A stretch of DNA of 64,000 bases from NCBI RefSeq assembly GCF_023856365.1, contig NC_064544.1:27251920-27315919 (forward strand), given 5' to 3'. The notes below the pieces were generated by a model. The model did not search any database. It saw only the letters and a program-made list of their open reading frames with translations, and was not told where the DNA came from. Made by a program: the position numbers and the translations under genes. Shown here one piece after another: positions 44,650 through 55,819 of this stretch. Origin of the DNA: Brienomyrus brachyistius (lineage: Eukaryota; Chordata; Actinopteri; Osteoglossiformes; Mormyridae). How positions within the stretch are numbered: position 1 is the first letter of the stretch; each line of letters begins with the position of its first letter.

Positions 44650-46756
44650 TTTCTTTCTTTGACTGTTTGCTCCCAATCTTGTGTCTGTGGAAAAAGATAC
44701 AGACTTCAGATTAACTAAATGACCTGGTTATATATCACATAGAGGTAATGACCTGATGAATGAACTGCTGTGAATGTTGCCTTTTAAATAAAACTGGCAT
44801 TTTAATAGGTTAATAAGCAAGACCTTATCTGTAATGCTTAAATAGTCAAAACATATAAAAATTATCGATTTTAAAAATGAACAATTGCCCAGTACAGCAT
44901 TTCAATCTGGCACCTATATCAGGAACTCCAAGACACCAGAAGGCACTGGGAATAAGACCAAGACAAATTCACCTGTGACAGGAAACTAAAACTCCCAGTT
45001 TATGTAGCTTTAATGGTGCTGTAGCCATTCACCACTGTCATTCATGGGTGAAAATTTCTCACAGTCATGGCTCTGGAAACTACCTCCTGATCCTGGATTA
45101 TTGTTTAATGAATGTAGCTTCTCTGGGGATTAGGATCATACACCAACTATTACATGTGCATATTATCTGCACCGCGACATAATTCTATACTATTTCATGG
45201 CTATTTATGCCTTCATTAACATTTTCAAAAGCAATACAGTGTTCAGCTGAGATACTGAGCTTTGGTATTATGCAATAGTAACTAATCATCTATATTAACT
45301 AATATTCAGTGCTGGGAGCAGATCAATATCCAGTAGTTCACAGTGCAGGTACTGTATAATATAACAATAGCAGCACCAGCCCGTGGTTTTCCACACTTCA
45401 AGCACTGATTATATTATACTGATAAACCGCTGCAAAACTTTATAGATGCCTGTGCATTATCACTCAGCACCATGTGACATAATGCAGTACAGCTGAGGAC
45501 AAGGAGGGAATGCAGACAAAATCTGAAATTCATATTTGGTTAAAGTATCTCATAAACATAATTGCTGTTCCTGGACTTTATTTACTTTTGAATAAATAAA
45601 TATATAAATATCTCCAAATGTCTTAATTAAAAATGTGAGCAAACAAGAAACATCACTAAGCATTAAATTTAATGTAAGAAAAATCAAGAACTTTGAGCGA
45701 TTTAAAATAATTAATACTGACTTTTTATTTTCCGTAAATAGATACAATATTCACATGCACAGCTAATGGAAAGCTCAGTAAATATTTCAGTATACAGTAT
45801 TTAATATACAAAATACACTGGGATTTAGCTGCAAACCACTGCTTACCATATAATAATATGGTATGATAATATTGTAAATTGGTGTCTCACATGACCTCCA
45901 AGCCGAATAGTTTACTGCGTCGTTTTAAATTTTAGATATTTTCTTGTTTCTAGAGAAGTAACAGCCCTTCTGCTGCAACAAATTTTGCAACCTCATTAAA
46001 GCTTTGACCATCAGATGAACAAAAGAAATTTAAGAAAATCATTAATGACAAAGACAGCACTGTTGAAAAAAAAGCGGCTTTAAAAGAACAAGCAAGATAA
46101 CAAAATAATGAAATAATCACATTGCTACATATGAGCTAATTCATTTTTCAAAAATATTACTAATAAATAGCTTAACATTATTGTATTACATCTTGTAGTC
46201 AACATGCTGTACATTATAAGAATCTTACCACTTGTATTTCAAAGTGTATCATTCACCGAATGTAAAGCTGGAACCATAAAACAATTGCGTAATACTTTTG
46301 ATATGAATGATTTCAAAAGCAAGGTTTCTGTTGCTGTGAGAGAGAATCAGTTTCGTTAGAGCTAGAGAACAGGAAAGGTGATACATTCCTGGGAGGTATT
46401 AAGGTGGAGTCTGTATGAAAAGTAATTCATCAAAATATGAAAAATCACCGTCAACCCGTGAATCATTGTGGATCACAATCAATTGTTTGAATTTCACAGA
46501 ATAAAAGGCTGGATAAGTGATCCTTTTCATGTAGACACCTCCCAGTTTGGGATGAAAATAAAAGGTTCCACCGTGTTTCCTAGTTATGTAAATGTTAAAA
46601 TAATCAAAATTTTAGTGCAGTCACCATGTCAGTTTAGACTGTGATTCACCTGTCAGGTGGGTTCAGCCAATGAGCTTCCACGTTGCTGTGGAGTTTGAGC
46701 ATTCAGATGAATGTAATAGAAACTGAAGATATGTCTGTGCCAAACTGCTACACAAC
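44650..46756. other. 5' spacer of receptor 6 and start of duplicated block A'
   Basis: No gene. From 44881 the sequence matches the window start (base 16 onward). About 90 bp of normal spacer is missing just before 44881. Confidence 0.65.
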
Positions 46757-46950
46757 AGAGCACTGTGGAACTAACCAAGGGAGAGGAGGAGGAGAGGGCA
46801 GAGGCAGAGGAAGAGCAGGAGGAAGAGCTCACCCAAGATGACAAACAGTACTGAAGGAAATTCAGGCTACAGCAGTTAACCATGTCGTCACCCATGACTT
46901 GACCATAAGAGAGGCAGGTCAACGTGTGCAGCTCAGGACAAGGATGGAAA
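46757..46950 (+). pseudogene. Transposase HTH relic, A' copy
   Basis: Same relic and same 1-bp frame break as at 1910, with GRGGGEGRGRGRAGGRAHPR upstream and REAGQRVQ downstream in another frame. Confidence 0.45.
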
Positions 46951-47157
46951 GCTGACAAAATCTGAAATTCACATTTGTTCCTCATAAAGTATCTCATAAA
47001 TGTAATGTTCATGTTATGTTTTATAGTGGCTTCCATAAAATGATGTTTTAGAAATGGATACAGGTGAGGTGCCTGCTCCATTGTTGCACTTTATGTAAAG
47101 TTCTCTAATTCCTCACTGAAGGTTCTTCTATGAAGTATCCTTGCTGACTGTTACATA

Positions 47158-47166
47158 TACAGTAAA
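47158..47166. other. Empty target site of the 2304-3641 solo LTR
   Basis: TTACATATACAGTAAAGG reads straight through where block A has the 1338-bp LTR and a duplicated CATA. It gives direct evidence for the insertion boundaries. Confidence 0.85.
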
Positions 47167-47631
47167 GGAAATATTCCGTGTTCTTACAGAGTATAAAGAC
47201 ATGACCTCCCAAGGGATGGGAGGCAGCTACACACAGAGAAATGAAGGTACAAGCAGGGTACAATATTAAACCTCCAGGTACAAAACTGTTCCTTTCAGAT
47301 TATTGTACCTCAGAGGGTACAGGACAGATCCTTTGTGATACCATGGTGTACCTTTAAAGGTACATGACTTGGGAAAGTACATATTTGTACCCATGAACCT
47401 CTACCACATGGAAATGAACCCAATTAACCCAATGCACCACCAAAAATGATTGTAAATTGGTAGATTTCCGATGCACAATAATGAGAGAATGGCTAGTGAA
47501 TTTGACCGCTGCTGACTAAGCTATTTAGACTTTTTAAATCCACCTGGGAAATTATTGGGTCACTGCAGCATAAAACAATAAAGAACGAAAGAAATGTACA
47601 AAAAATAAACCAATGACGGAAAAGAATCACT

Positions 47632-47764
<133 letters not shown>

Positions 47765-47775
47765 CCATACATAGC

Positions 47776-47957
47776 ATCGTGTAGCTCAGTGGGCTAAGTC
47801 TCTTTGCTTGTGTTCGGAAGGTCGCTGCTTCGAGCTCGGCCTCTCCACGTCCGTGGTTCCTTCAGCAAAGCCCTTAACCCCCAGTACATTGTACTTATAT
47901 GTAAATAAACATCGTATTTGTGTGTGGACCGTTATGAACACTGAAATTAAGACAATG
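47776..47957 (+). mobile_element. tRNA-derived SINE, A' copy
   Basis: Same A-box (TAGCTCAGTGGG) and B-box (GCTTCGAGCTC) as at 4149, nearly identical, and duplicated with the block. Confidence 0.7.
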
Positions 47958-48299
47958 AATGAAGGTACAACAGAATGTGCTCACCTCTCACACAGAGAAA
48001 AGCTGTTATACAGGGTTATATTGTTTGTAACATTGTTTGTGACAGCGGAGCTGGGTGAGTCTATTAGAGAGCTAGGGAGCTCTGCATAGGAAGGCAGTGG
48101 TGGAACACATTTAAAAGACGAGGGGAAAAACAGCTTTTAACTCCAGCCACCACAGTATCAGTGCACCAAGTGTTTGTGTAGAACTTTTGCCCTTACAAAA
48201 CCAATTCAGCATATAGGACTAGTTCATGCTGTGTGTATTTACTTGATGATGCCTTGTATGTGCCGTTGAAATATTTATAATAATGTGAATATTTAGAAT

Positions 48300-49584
48300 A
48301 ACCATGAACATCTTCAACCATCTTCAACCATCTTCAACCTCTTCCACCATCTCATTACTGAACGACTGGAGATTGATAACCCTGACCTCCATCGTGAGCA
48401 AATGCTTTGAGAGGCTGGTCAGAGACTTCATCTACTCTGTGCTACCTGACTCACTGAACCCCGTATAATTTGCATACTCCCACAACAGGTCCACTGAGGA
48501 CGCCATAGCCCTGACAATACACACTGCCCTCTCACATGTGCAGATTACAGCTCAGCATTCAATACCATCGTTCCCTTGAAGCTGGATAGGAAACTGCAGA
48601 ATTGAGGATTGAGCAGCTCTCTCTATAGCTGGATCCTCAACTTCCTGTCAGACAGGCGCCAGATGGTCAGACTGGGCAGCATCACATCATCCTCTGTCAC
48701 AATGAACACTGGTGCTCCACAGGGGTGAGTACTGAGCCCTCTCCTGTACTCACTCTACACCTACGACTGCACGGCCACAAGGAGCTCCAACATCATTGTG
48801 AAGTTCGCAGATGACACAACAGTGGTGGGACTAATCACCAATGGTAACGAGTCGGCATATAGGGAGGAGGTCAATGCCCTGATACATTGATGCCAGGAGA
48901 ACCATCTCCCCATCAATGTCGCAATGACCAAAGAGTTGATAGTGGACTTCTGGAGGTGCAGAGGTGCACATACGCCCATCACCATCAACGGCGCTGCTGT
49001 GGAGAGAGTGAACAGCTTCCATTTCCTAGATGTACATTTAGCGGATGATCTCACATGGTCAGTTCACATGGCCAAAACAGAGAAGAAGATGCATCAGCGC
49101 CTCTTCTTTCTCAGGGGACTGAAGATATTAGGCATGAGTCCCCCCATCCTCAGGACCTTCTACCGCTGTGCCATTGAGAGTTTCCTCACTAGATGCATCA
49201 TCGCCTGGCACGGCACTAGCACCGCCTACAACCGCAAAGCTCTGCAGAGAGTGGTGCAGTGTTCTGGAAGGATACTTGGAGGTGAGCTTCCCTCCCTCCA
49301 GGACATCTACAGGAACTGGTGTCTGAGGAAAGCAGGGAGGCTCATAAAAGACTCCAGTCACCCCAGTCAGAAACTGTTTAAATTACCTCCGTCAGGTAGT
49401 AGGTATTGCAGTATCCGGTCCCGAACCAGCAGGCGGAGGGACAGCCTTCTCCATCAGGCCATCAGACTGATGAACACTGACCACTAGTACTTCATAGACA
49501 CTTCACAGGCACTTTTCGACACTTTATGTTCTCCATACTGCACATAATTGCCCTTTTTGCACAACATTCATCTACGGACATTCC

Positions 49585-49662
<78 letters not shown>

Positions 49663-49790
49663 TGTATATTTTATACACCACTACTACTGGTGAAGCTCAC
49701 ACAAGAATTTCACTCACATGTACTGTTCCAGTGTACCAGCAATGTGATGTGACAATAAAAGTGATTGATTGACTGATTGATTGACTTATG
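48300..49790 (+). pseudogene. CR1/L2-like LINE fragment, A' copy
   Basis: The reading 48924-49487 is open for 187 codons: KELIVDFWRC, a DDLTWSVHMAKTEKK segment, RLFFLRGLKILG, KALQRVVQCSGRILGGELPS, HPSQKLFKLPP and QAIRLMNTDH. It is the C-terminal part of ORF2 downstream of the polymerase catalytic motifs. Earlier sequence (48340-48900) has stops. It ends with an (ATTG)n tail at about 49755-49790. Better preserved than the A copy, but truncated and inactive. Confidence 0.82.
49589..49656. repeat. (AT)n microsatellite
   Basis: About 34 AT repeats in the LINE 3' UTR, nearly twice the length of the A copy. Confidence 0.95.
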
Positions 49791-51946
49791 CTAGATCTGA
49801 CATGGAATACTGAGGACAGCCTCAGCTGGTAGCTGGAAGCATATTCAATTACAGTGTTTTCCAAATGATCACAAGAAACTTTAGTTTTGAGAATTGTGTC
49901 TAAAGTACAGAACTGGGTGTAGTGTTTTGCAAAAAGAGTGTTATAAAATTTCAAACAAAGTCCAAAGCAGAAATAAAGTATGGATTACTATTATTATTAA
50001 ATGCTATCACTAAACAGCATGAGAAACACAACTGTGACGACATCCAGCCATAACTGGCACACTTAAGTTCACCAAGCACCTCCCACTAACTGTATGGTTC
50101 CACTGACTTCAGATCAGCAACTACATTGACATCGCGCTCTGTCTGATCACAATGACCGCCACTTGATCTGAGTGCCCCCACTGACTTGAAATGTTATTGC
50201 ATTTCAGCATGATTCACTGAACTAGAAGACCTGCTGAATACAATAATCATTGGGTTCAGTCGTTCACTAGTTCGTTCTGCATCCTTTTTCCATCAAGTCT
50301 TTTCGCTCCCCGGGTCATTTTGTTAGGTTGTTCGTTCAGTGGTTCTTTGGTTCACCAGTTCATTTGGTTCACATCGTTCATTGAATCTTCCAGTTCTCTA
50401 AGTCTATGGGCCCTACACTGACTATGTAGTTCAATGACATATATTGGCCAGATTAAGTATTGCCACGAGTGAGGACCAGATTGTACAGCAACATCTTGAA
50501 AAAGAAAACTATGTGTGACTATTCTGTATATTTATTTGCAGCCTATAGCAATAAATAAAATAAAAAATAGATAAAAAACTGTTGGTGCTATATGTCAATC
50601 AGGTTTAAATATATAGCCAGCCATAGCGTGTATATATTTCTGTGCTAATTATAATGGGCTAAATTATAATTATAAGAAGTAACTAAAACTTTTCATTTGG
50701 GCAGCATTCACTGTCAGTTATTGTGTTTTACAGGTGAATTGTAGTGGTATGTTGCAGCATATTAACTGTTGTGACAAATGCAAATACTATTCTGACAACT
50801 TAAATATTGATTTAGGAAATTTACCAAAGCAAATGAGAAAAACTTAACTATGTGAATCAACATGCTTGGATATTTTGTGAAAATGTGATAGTAAGTATGT
50901 TTCTGATCTGCACTATTCTGAATGACAGTCATTGGAAAAATTCCTCGATGTCAATCGCTGATCGTTTTTCTTTAACAAATAGATTTTTTTAATGTTGAAA
51001 ATTCAAAATAAAATTGATGTTGAGCATTTTCAACCTCTTAATAGCACTGGGCATACAATTGTGTCACTGAGAAACTACATAATCGAATTTCATCAAGATT
51101 TGAGCAATTGCAGATGATTTTTTTGCTTATATTTATTGACACATTTGCAATTTGTGTGAAACCTTGTGAGGCTAAACACAATCTTTTGCAAATGTTAATT
51201 GTCATTTGAGAGATCTGCCAAAGCAATTGAGGAATAATGTCATTTGAATTCCACATCATCATACATCTAACCATTTCCCACATGTTTCTGCGGGAGAGAG
51301 ATTTAAATCTAAGCATGTCTGTGAACACCGATGGTGGAAGGCGACATTTTCATATCAGCATTCTGAATACTTCAGACTAATTTGTCATTTGTCATTTTAT
51401 CTTTGCATTTTGCTCTAAAGAAGATCAATGAAAATGTGTTAAATGAACAGGTTTTCATATCTCTGGTTAGCTAAAGACATTATTCAATATTGGTTTGCAA
51501 AGGTATTGCTTCTAACACACCTGCCAAATGGTCTAAGCTTACAGCTGACATTAATGATTAATGACTCATGATTTATAACTGATGACTAGATAGATAGATA
51601 GATACAATGATAGATACAAAGATAGACAGAAAAATGAACTTCGTCATCATCAAAACATGGCTTCATCAGGCCTGAGGATAGTATAAACATGATTCATCTT
51701 TAATATACAGTACTGTGTATATTGATATTGAAATGCACATGTGAAATATATTTTCCTACTTGCAACCTAAATTATCGGCAGACTATAACATTAACATCAC
51801 CCCATTTAGTGAGTTGTATTTCTAAGAGATCCATTATTCAAAATTGGTTTGCAAATGTATTGCTTCCAATGCACCTGCCAACCAGTCTCAGCTTACAGCA
51901 GACACTAATGATTAATGACTCATGATGTATAACTGAAGACTAGATG

Positions 51947-52024
<78 letters not shown>

Positions 52025-52337
52025 ATATTTATCCTAGATAGTATATACAATTCATCATGCACATGGTAAAAATATTTTCTAAATTCTAAATTCCGCCTAG
52101 ACTCTGATGTTAACATAATCCCAGTTAGTGTCTTTGTGACAGATACTGAGTCTGGTTTGACCAATTTGTTTTTTTTTATAGCATGTATTATAGTAACATA
52201 ATTTTATCATGATAATCTTACTTTCCAAGCAAGATGAGGCAGGCAACTGTTGTTTTTCCTGAGGCTTCCAAATCAGATATCAAACATTTTTGTTATTTGA
52301 GAACCATTGAGTGACATTGTTTTTCTTGCCTAGTGAC
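49791..52337. other. 3' spacer of receptor 7
   Basis: No gene. It is a near-copy of 6149-8679 with the same modules; the GATA tract at 51942-52024 is longer than in A. Confidence 0.65.
51942..52024. repeat. (GATA)n microsatellite
   Basis: About 20 copies, the longest GATA tract in the window, at the same position relative to the receptor as elsewhere. Confidence 0.95.
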
Positions 52338-53177
52338 TCAGGAGTTTTTGGCAGTTGACGGTTTGCACAGTCTGGAGAAATAAAGCAGGGGATGGACCAT
52401 ATTGCCATGAACTAACAAAGTAATAAAAGTTATGTATACAATACAATAGTGTTTTATGCAAAGAAACAATGGTAATGTTGTTATGATTAACATAGGAAGG
52501 TAGTTGACCACAGTCATCACCAAGATGACCAAGACAGTCCAGAAAGCGCTCCTCTTCATATGATTCATTCTGTCCCTCTTTCCATCTCCAGGATGTGGCT
52601 TCTTCAGGGCTCTGAGTATGGAGATGCTGCAGAAAGAGTTTGTAACGACGCATGAGATAAATATGATCCCTAAAATTAAAAAATACTGAAAATAAAATAA
52701 CATTACATTTAATCCAAGCAAAAGTGACCACATACAACCCAGACATACTAATCTGCATCTCAGAGTTTTGTATTTCAGGTAGGTGACTGGGTGAACCACA
52801 GCCAGGTAGCGCTCCACACAGATACAGGACTGAAAAATGGGCCGGCCGATGATGATGAATCCATAGATAACAAAAAGGGGGGTAATTACAAGCGAAATAT
52901 TTGTCAGTAAATAAACAAGGATCAAGCAGAATGTGAGTGAAGAAACAACAACTTCAGTGGAAGCAAGACCAAAGGAAAATATATCAGATGTCAAAGTTCC
53001 CACTTTTCCAGACAAGTGCCTCACAATAGCAATATTAGATAGAAAACTTGCTACAGCATCCACCAACAGAACTTTAATAATAATAAAGAAATAAATATTC
53101 ATATAAGAGCATGTGAATGGATCAGTAGGGTCAGTGGTTCCATTTCCTGAGGACATATTTGTTAAAGTTGTGCACAT
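52338..53177 (-). CDS. Receptor 7: divergent class A seven-transmembrane GPCR
   Basis: An intact 279-residue coding exon and the A' duplicate of receptor 1, sharing NVMLFYFQYFLILG and the C-terminal KNS. After the duplication it gained about 20-25 visible amino-acid differences. One codon is lost in the TM1-TM2 loop, which reads IVRHLSGKVG where others have IVGLLLCGKVG. Loop 3 reads GKRDRMNHMKRSAF. ERY and HPLLYF are intact and both N-terminal sequons are present. The upstream acceptor-like site is kept, with one extra T in the UTR. Predicted plasma-membrane receptor, ligand unknown. Confidence 0.87.
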   Translation of the reverse strand: MCTTLTNMSSGNGTTDPTDPFTCSYMNIYFFIIIKVLLVDAVASFLSNIAIVRHLSGKVGTLTSDIFSFGLASTEVVVSSLTFCLILVYLLTNISLVITPLFVIYGFIIIGRPIFQSCICVERYLAVVHPVTYLKYKTLRCRLVCLGCMWSLLLGLNVMLFYFQYFLILGIIFISCVVTNSFCSISILRALKKPHPGDGKRDRMNHMKRSAFWTVLVILVMTVVNYLPMLIITTLPLFLCIKHYCIVYITFITLLVHGNMVHPLLYFSRLCKPSTAKNS

Positions 53178-53179
53178 GG

Positions 53180-54667
53180 CTTGTCTTTCCTTCTTTGACT
53201 GTTTGCTCCCAATTCTTGTGTCTGTGGAAAAAGATACAGACTAAATGTCAAGGTCATTTATCACACATGAGTGAACTGCTGTGAATGTTGTCTTTTAAAT
53301 AAATCTGGCATATAAGTTTTACTGGTTAATAACCAAGACCTTATCTGTAATGCTTAAATAGTCAAAAAATATCAAAATGATCAATTTAAAAAATAAATAG
53401 TTGTTTCTTCAATACAGTTTATTTTTATTTTAGCACAGAATGTATAAAATATACATCAATTTCATAATAACTAATTAACAATTAAACAGTTATTCAGTAC
53501 AGGATTTCAGTGAGTCTGGCACCTATACCAGGAACTCCAAGACACCAGAAGGAACTGGCAATAAGACCAACACAAATTCACCTGTGACAGGAAAGCAAAA
53601 CACCCAGTTTATGTAGCTTTAATGGTGCTGTAGCCATTCACCACTGTCATTCATGGGTGAAACTTGTTTGAAAACACTGGTAGCCATCTCTCCCAGTCAT
53701 AGCTCTGCAAAATACCCCCTTCTCCTGCATTGTTGTTTAATGTATATCTTCTCTAGGGCTTTGGGACACACATCAGCCATTTTGTGTGTATGATTTGCTC
53801 ACCCCAATGCTATACTATACCCTTTCATGGCTATTTTTGCCTATGTTACCATTTTCAAAAGTAATAGGGTCTTCAGCTGAGGCACTGAGCTTTGATTTAG
53901 TGCAGCAGTGACACAGACAGACTGATGAGTGTTTCTTACATGTTAATGCATCATTATTACTGCATTAAAAAAAAGGTGAAAGAAAACACACAGTACTTAG
54001 ATACTGATCTAATTATTTATATTACATACATACATTTCTTAATTTCTAAAATGCATTTCCTAAAATCTCCTCCTCTTTTCCAAAACACTAAGCACAAACC
54101 CCAAAACTCACAAAACTTGTCTCGCAAAATAAAACATGTATATATATTTTCTTTGCTCAAAAGTAAACCCTGCTTTCAGGTCACGCATAAAGCCAGTCGG
54201 TACATAAACACTACTGAGCAGTCATTACGCAATATAGCAAAAAAAATTAAAACACTAGCAGTTAAAACTGTTGTTGGCATGTAGAGAAACATTTACTGTA
54301 GATCTGGGCTTTTGCATGTTGAGCTGCAAAATTGGAAGTAAAAAGACTATATAGTAAAAAAAAAAACTGTCTACTAAAAATGTTTGTACACAATTACTCT
54401 AAACTGATATGTAATATTTGCTCTAGTCAGTACTCCAAAGTTATTGTAAAGGACAAAGTAAAAAATCTAAATGTTCTGCAACTGCCAAGCCAGAGTCAAG
54501 GAAGAATATTCATTCTGCCTCATAATCATGTATTATGGCTGGATCAGGACAGAGAACTGTATCTACATCACAGGAAATGCTCTCCCTTGCTGGGTGATTC
54601 GGGAAAAATCCTCTGTGTATCCCATTTGTACCATGATCTCGAAATTCAACTTATCTATAGTTCTTGC
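53180..54667. other. 5' spacer of receptor 7
   Basis: No gene. It keeps about 750 bp (54174-54927) that block A has lost, including the 17690-type stretch at 54470-54660, which has frames on both strands but no recognisable domain. Confidence 0.6.
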
Positions 54668-54947
54668 TGTCGTGACTGAGAGACAGGCGAATGAGCAGGG
54701 TGCAGTGAAGCAGAGTTCGGGAACCGTAAATCCAGGGCAAAGGGATTTATTAGTAGGGTACACAGACTTGGGAGGTACACTCTTCAACCAACGTCAATGA
54801 CAGACTTCGGGAAACAGACTTGAACACTGACTCAAATACACAGGACTACAAGCAGGAAATGCAAAACCACAGGCAAACGGAAGGATTCCACACGAGGTTA
54901 ACTAGGTAGGCGTGGTTCACATGAGGGCTGAACAATCGGTCGTGACA
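54668..54947 (-). mobile_element. Solo LTR (antisense)
   Basis: 280 bp with TGTCGTGAC...GTCGTGACA ends and an exact 5-bp target-site duplication CTTGC (54663-54667 and 54948-54952). A reversed AATAAA (GGGATTTATTAG at about 54738) indicates minus-strand orientation. Receptor 2's spacer at about 17875-17895 shows the related uninterrupted sequence. Block A keeps only its last ~25 bp. Confidence 0.85.
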
Positions 54948-54952
54948 CTTGC

Positions 54953-55383
54953 ACTCTCATTTGGTCCGTGTTTAGAAACATGTGTATACAGTTTTCAGTC
55001 ATTGTGTTTAAATGATGACCTCTGTGTACTGGCTGTTCGACCTGTATTTTCTATTTTGCATAAAGGTTCTGAATGACAAGGGCAGTACCAGCACATGGTT
55101 TTCCACACTTCAAGCACTGATTATATTATACCGATAAAGCACAATGAAACTTTGTAGACACCTGTGCATTATCATTGAGCACCATGTAACATAATGCATT
55201 ACAGCTCAGGACAAGGATGGAAAGCTGACAGAATCTGAAATTCACATTTTGCTGCAGTATTTCATAAATATCTTTGCTGTTAATGCATTTAAATTATTTA
55301 TGTTTCCTTACTTTTAAATACTGTAAATTCATATATAGTGCTAATGTCTTAAATAAAAATATACTGTAAGTAGACAACAAAGT
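54953..55383. other. Spacer, A' copy of the 10740-11480 region
   Basis: No gene. It is shortened: about 320 bp present in A (10858-11180) is deleted at about 55069. Confidence 0.55.
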
Positions 55384-55527
55384 ATCCGGACCCCCCGCGA
55401 CCCAGTAGGATAAGCGGTTTGGAAGATGGACGGATGGATGGATGGATAGACAACAAAGTATTGAAGCCCGTTTCTGCCAGCGTGGTAACATTTTTTTAAT
55501 ATAATTTAAGTCGAAATAACGACTTAG

Positions 55528-55817
55528 TGTCATGCCCGGCTCGTCCGCTCCTCGTGTGTGCCACGCCCCCTGATTACCCACGTGTGTTTCCCGAATTGTA
55601 CCCAGCTGTTTCCGTTTGCTGTCATTCAGTCTGGTGTATTTAAGTCCTGGTCTCCCCAGTTTGCTTTGTCTGTCATTGATGTTAGTCGGCGTGCCATGTT
55701 CCCGAGTCCTCGTCCTCCCAATAAATCCCCGTTTGCCCTAAGTCTGCCTGCCTGCTTGCTTGCCTCTCCGCTCATCACCTTACCCGTGCGCCGCTACCGC
55801 CGACGGATATCGTGACA
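55528..55817 (+). repeat. 5' LTR
   Basis: 290 bp. GGTGTATTTAAGTCC is the probable TATA region and CCCAATAAATCCCC the polyadenylation signal. The end GATATCGTGACA is 2 bp before the ORF's ATG. Confidence 0.92.
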
Positions 55818-55819
55818 GA

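Noticed and set aside
54471..54800. Overlapping plus and minus frames near 54.5 kb, related to 17697-18059
   Set aside because: Neither strand gives a recognisable protein and the two copies differ by stops; the 54.7-kb part is LTR sequence.
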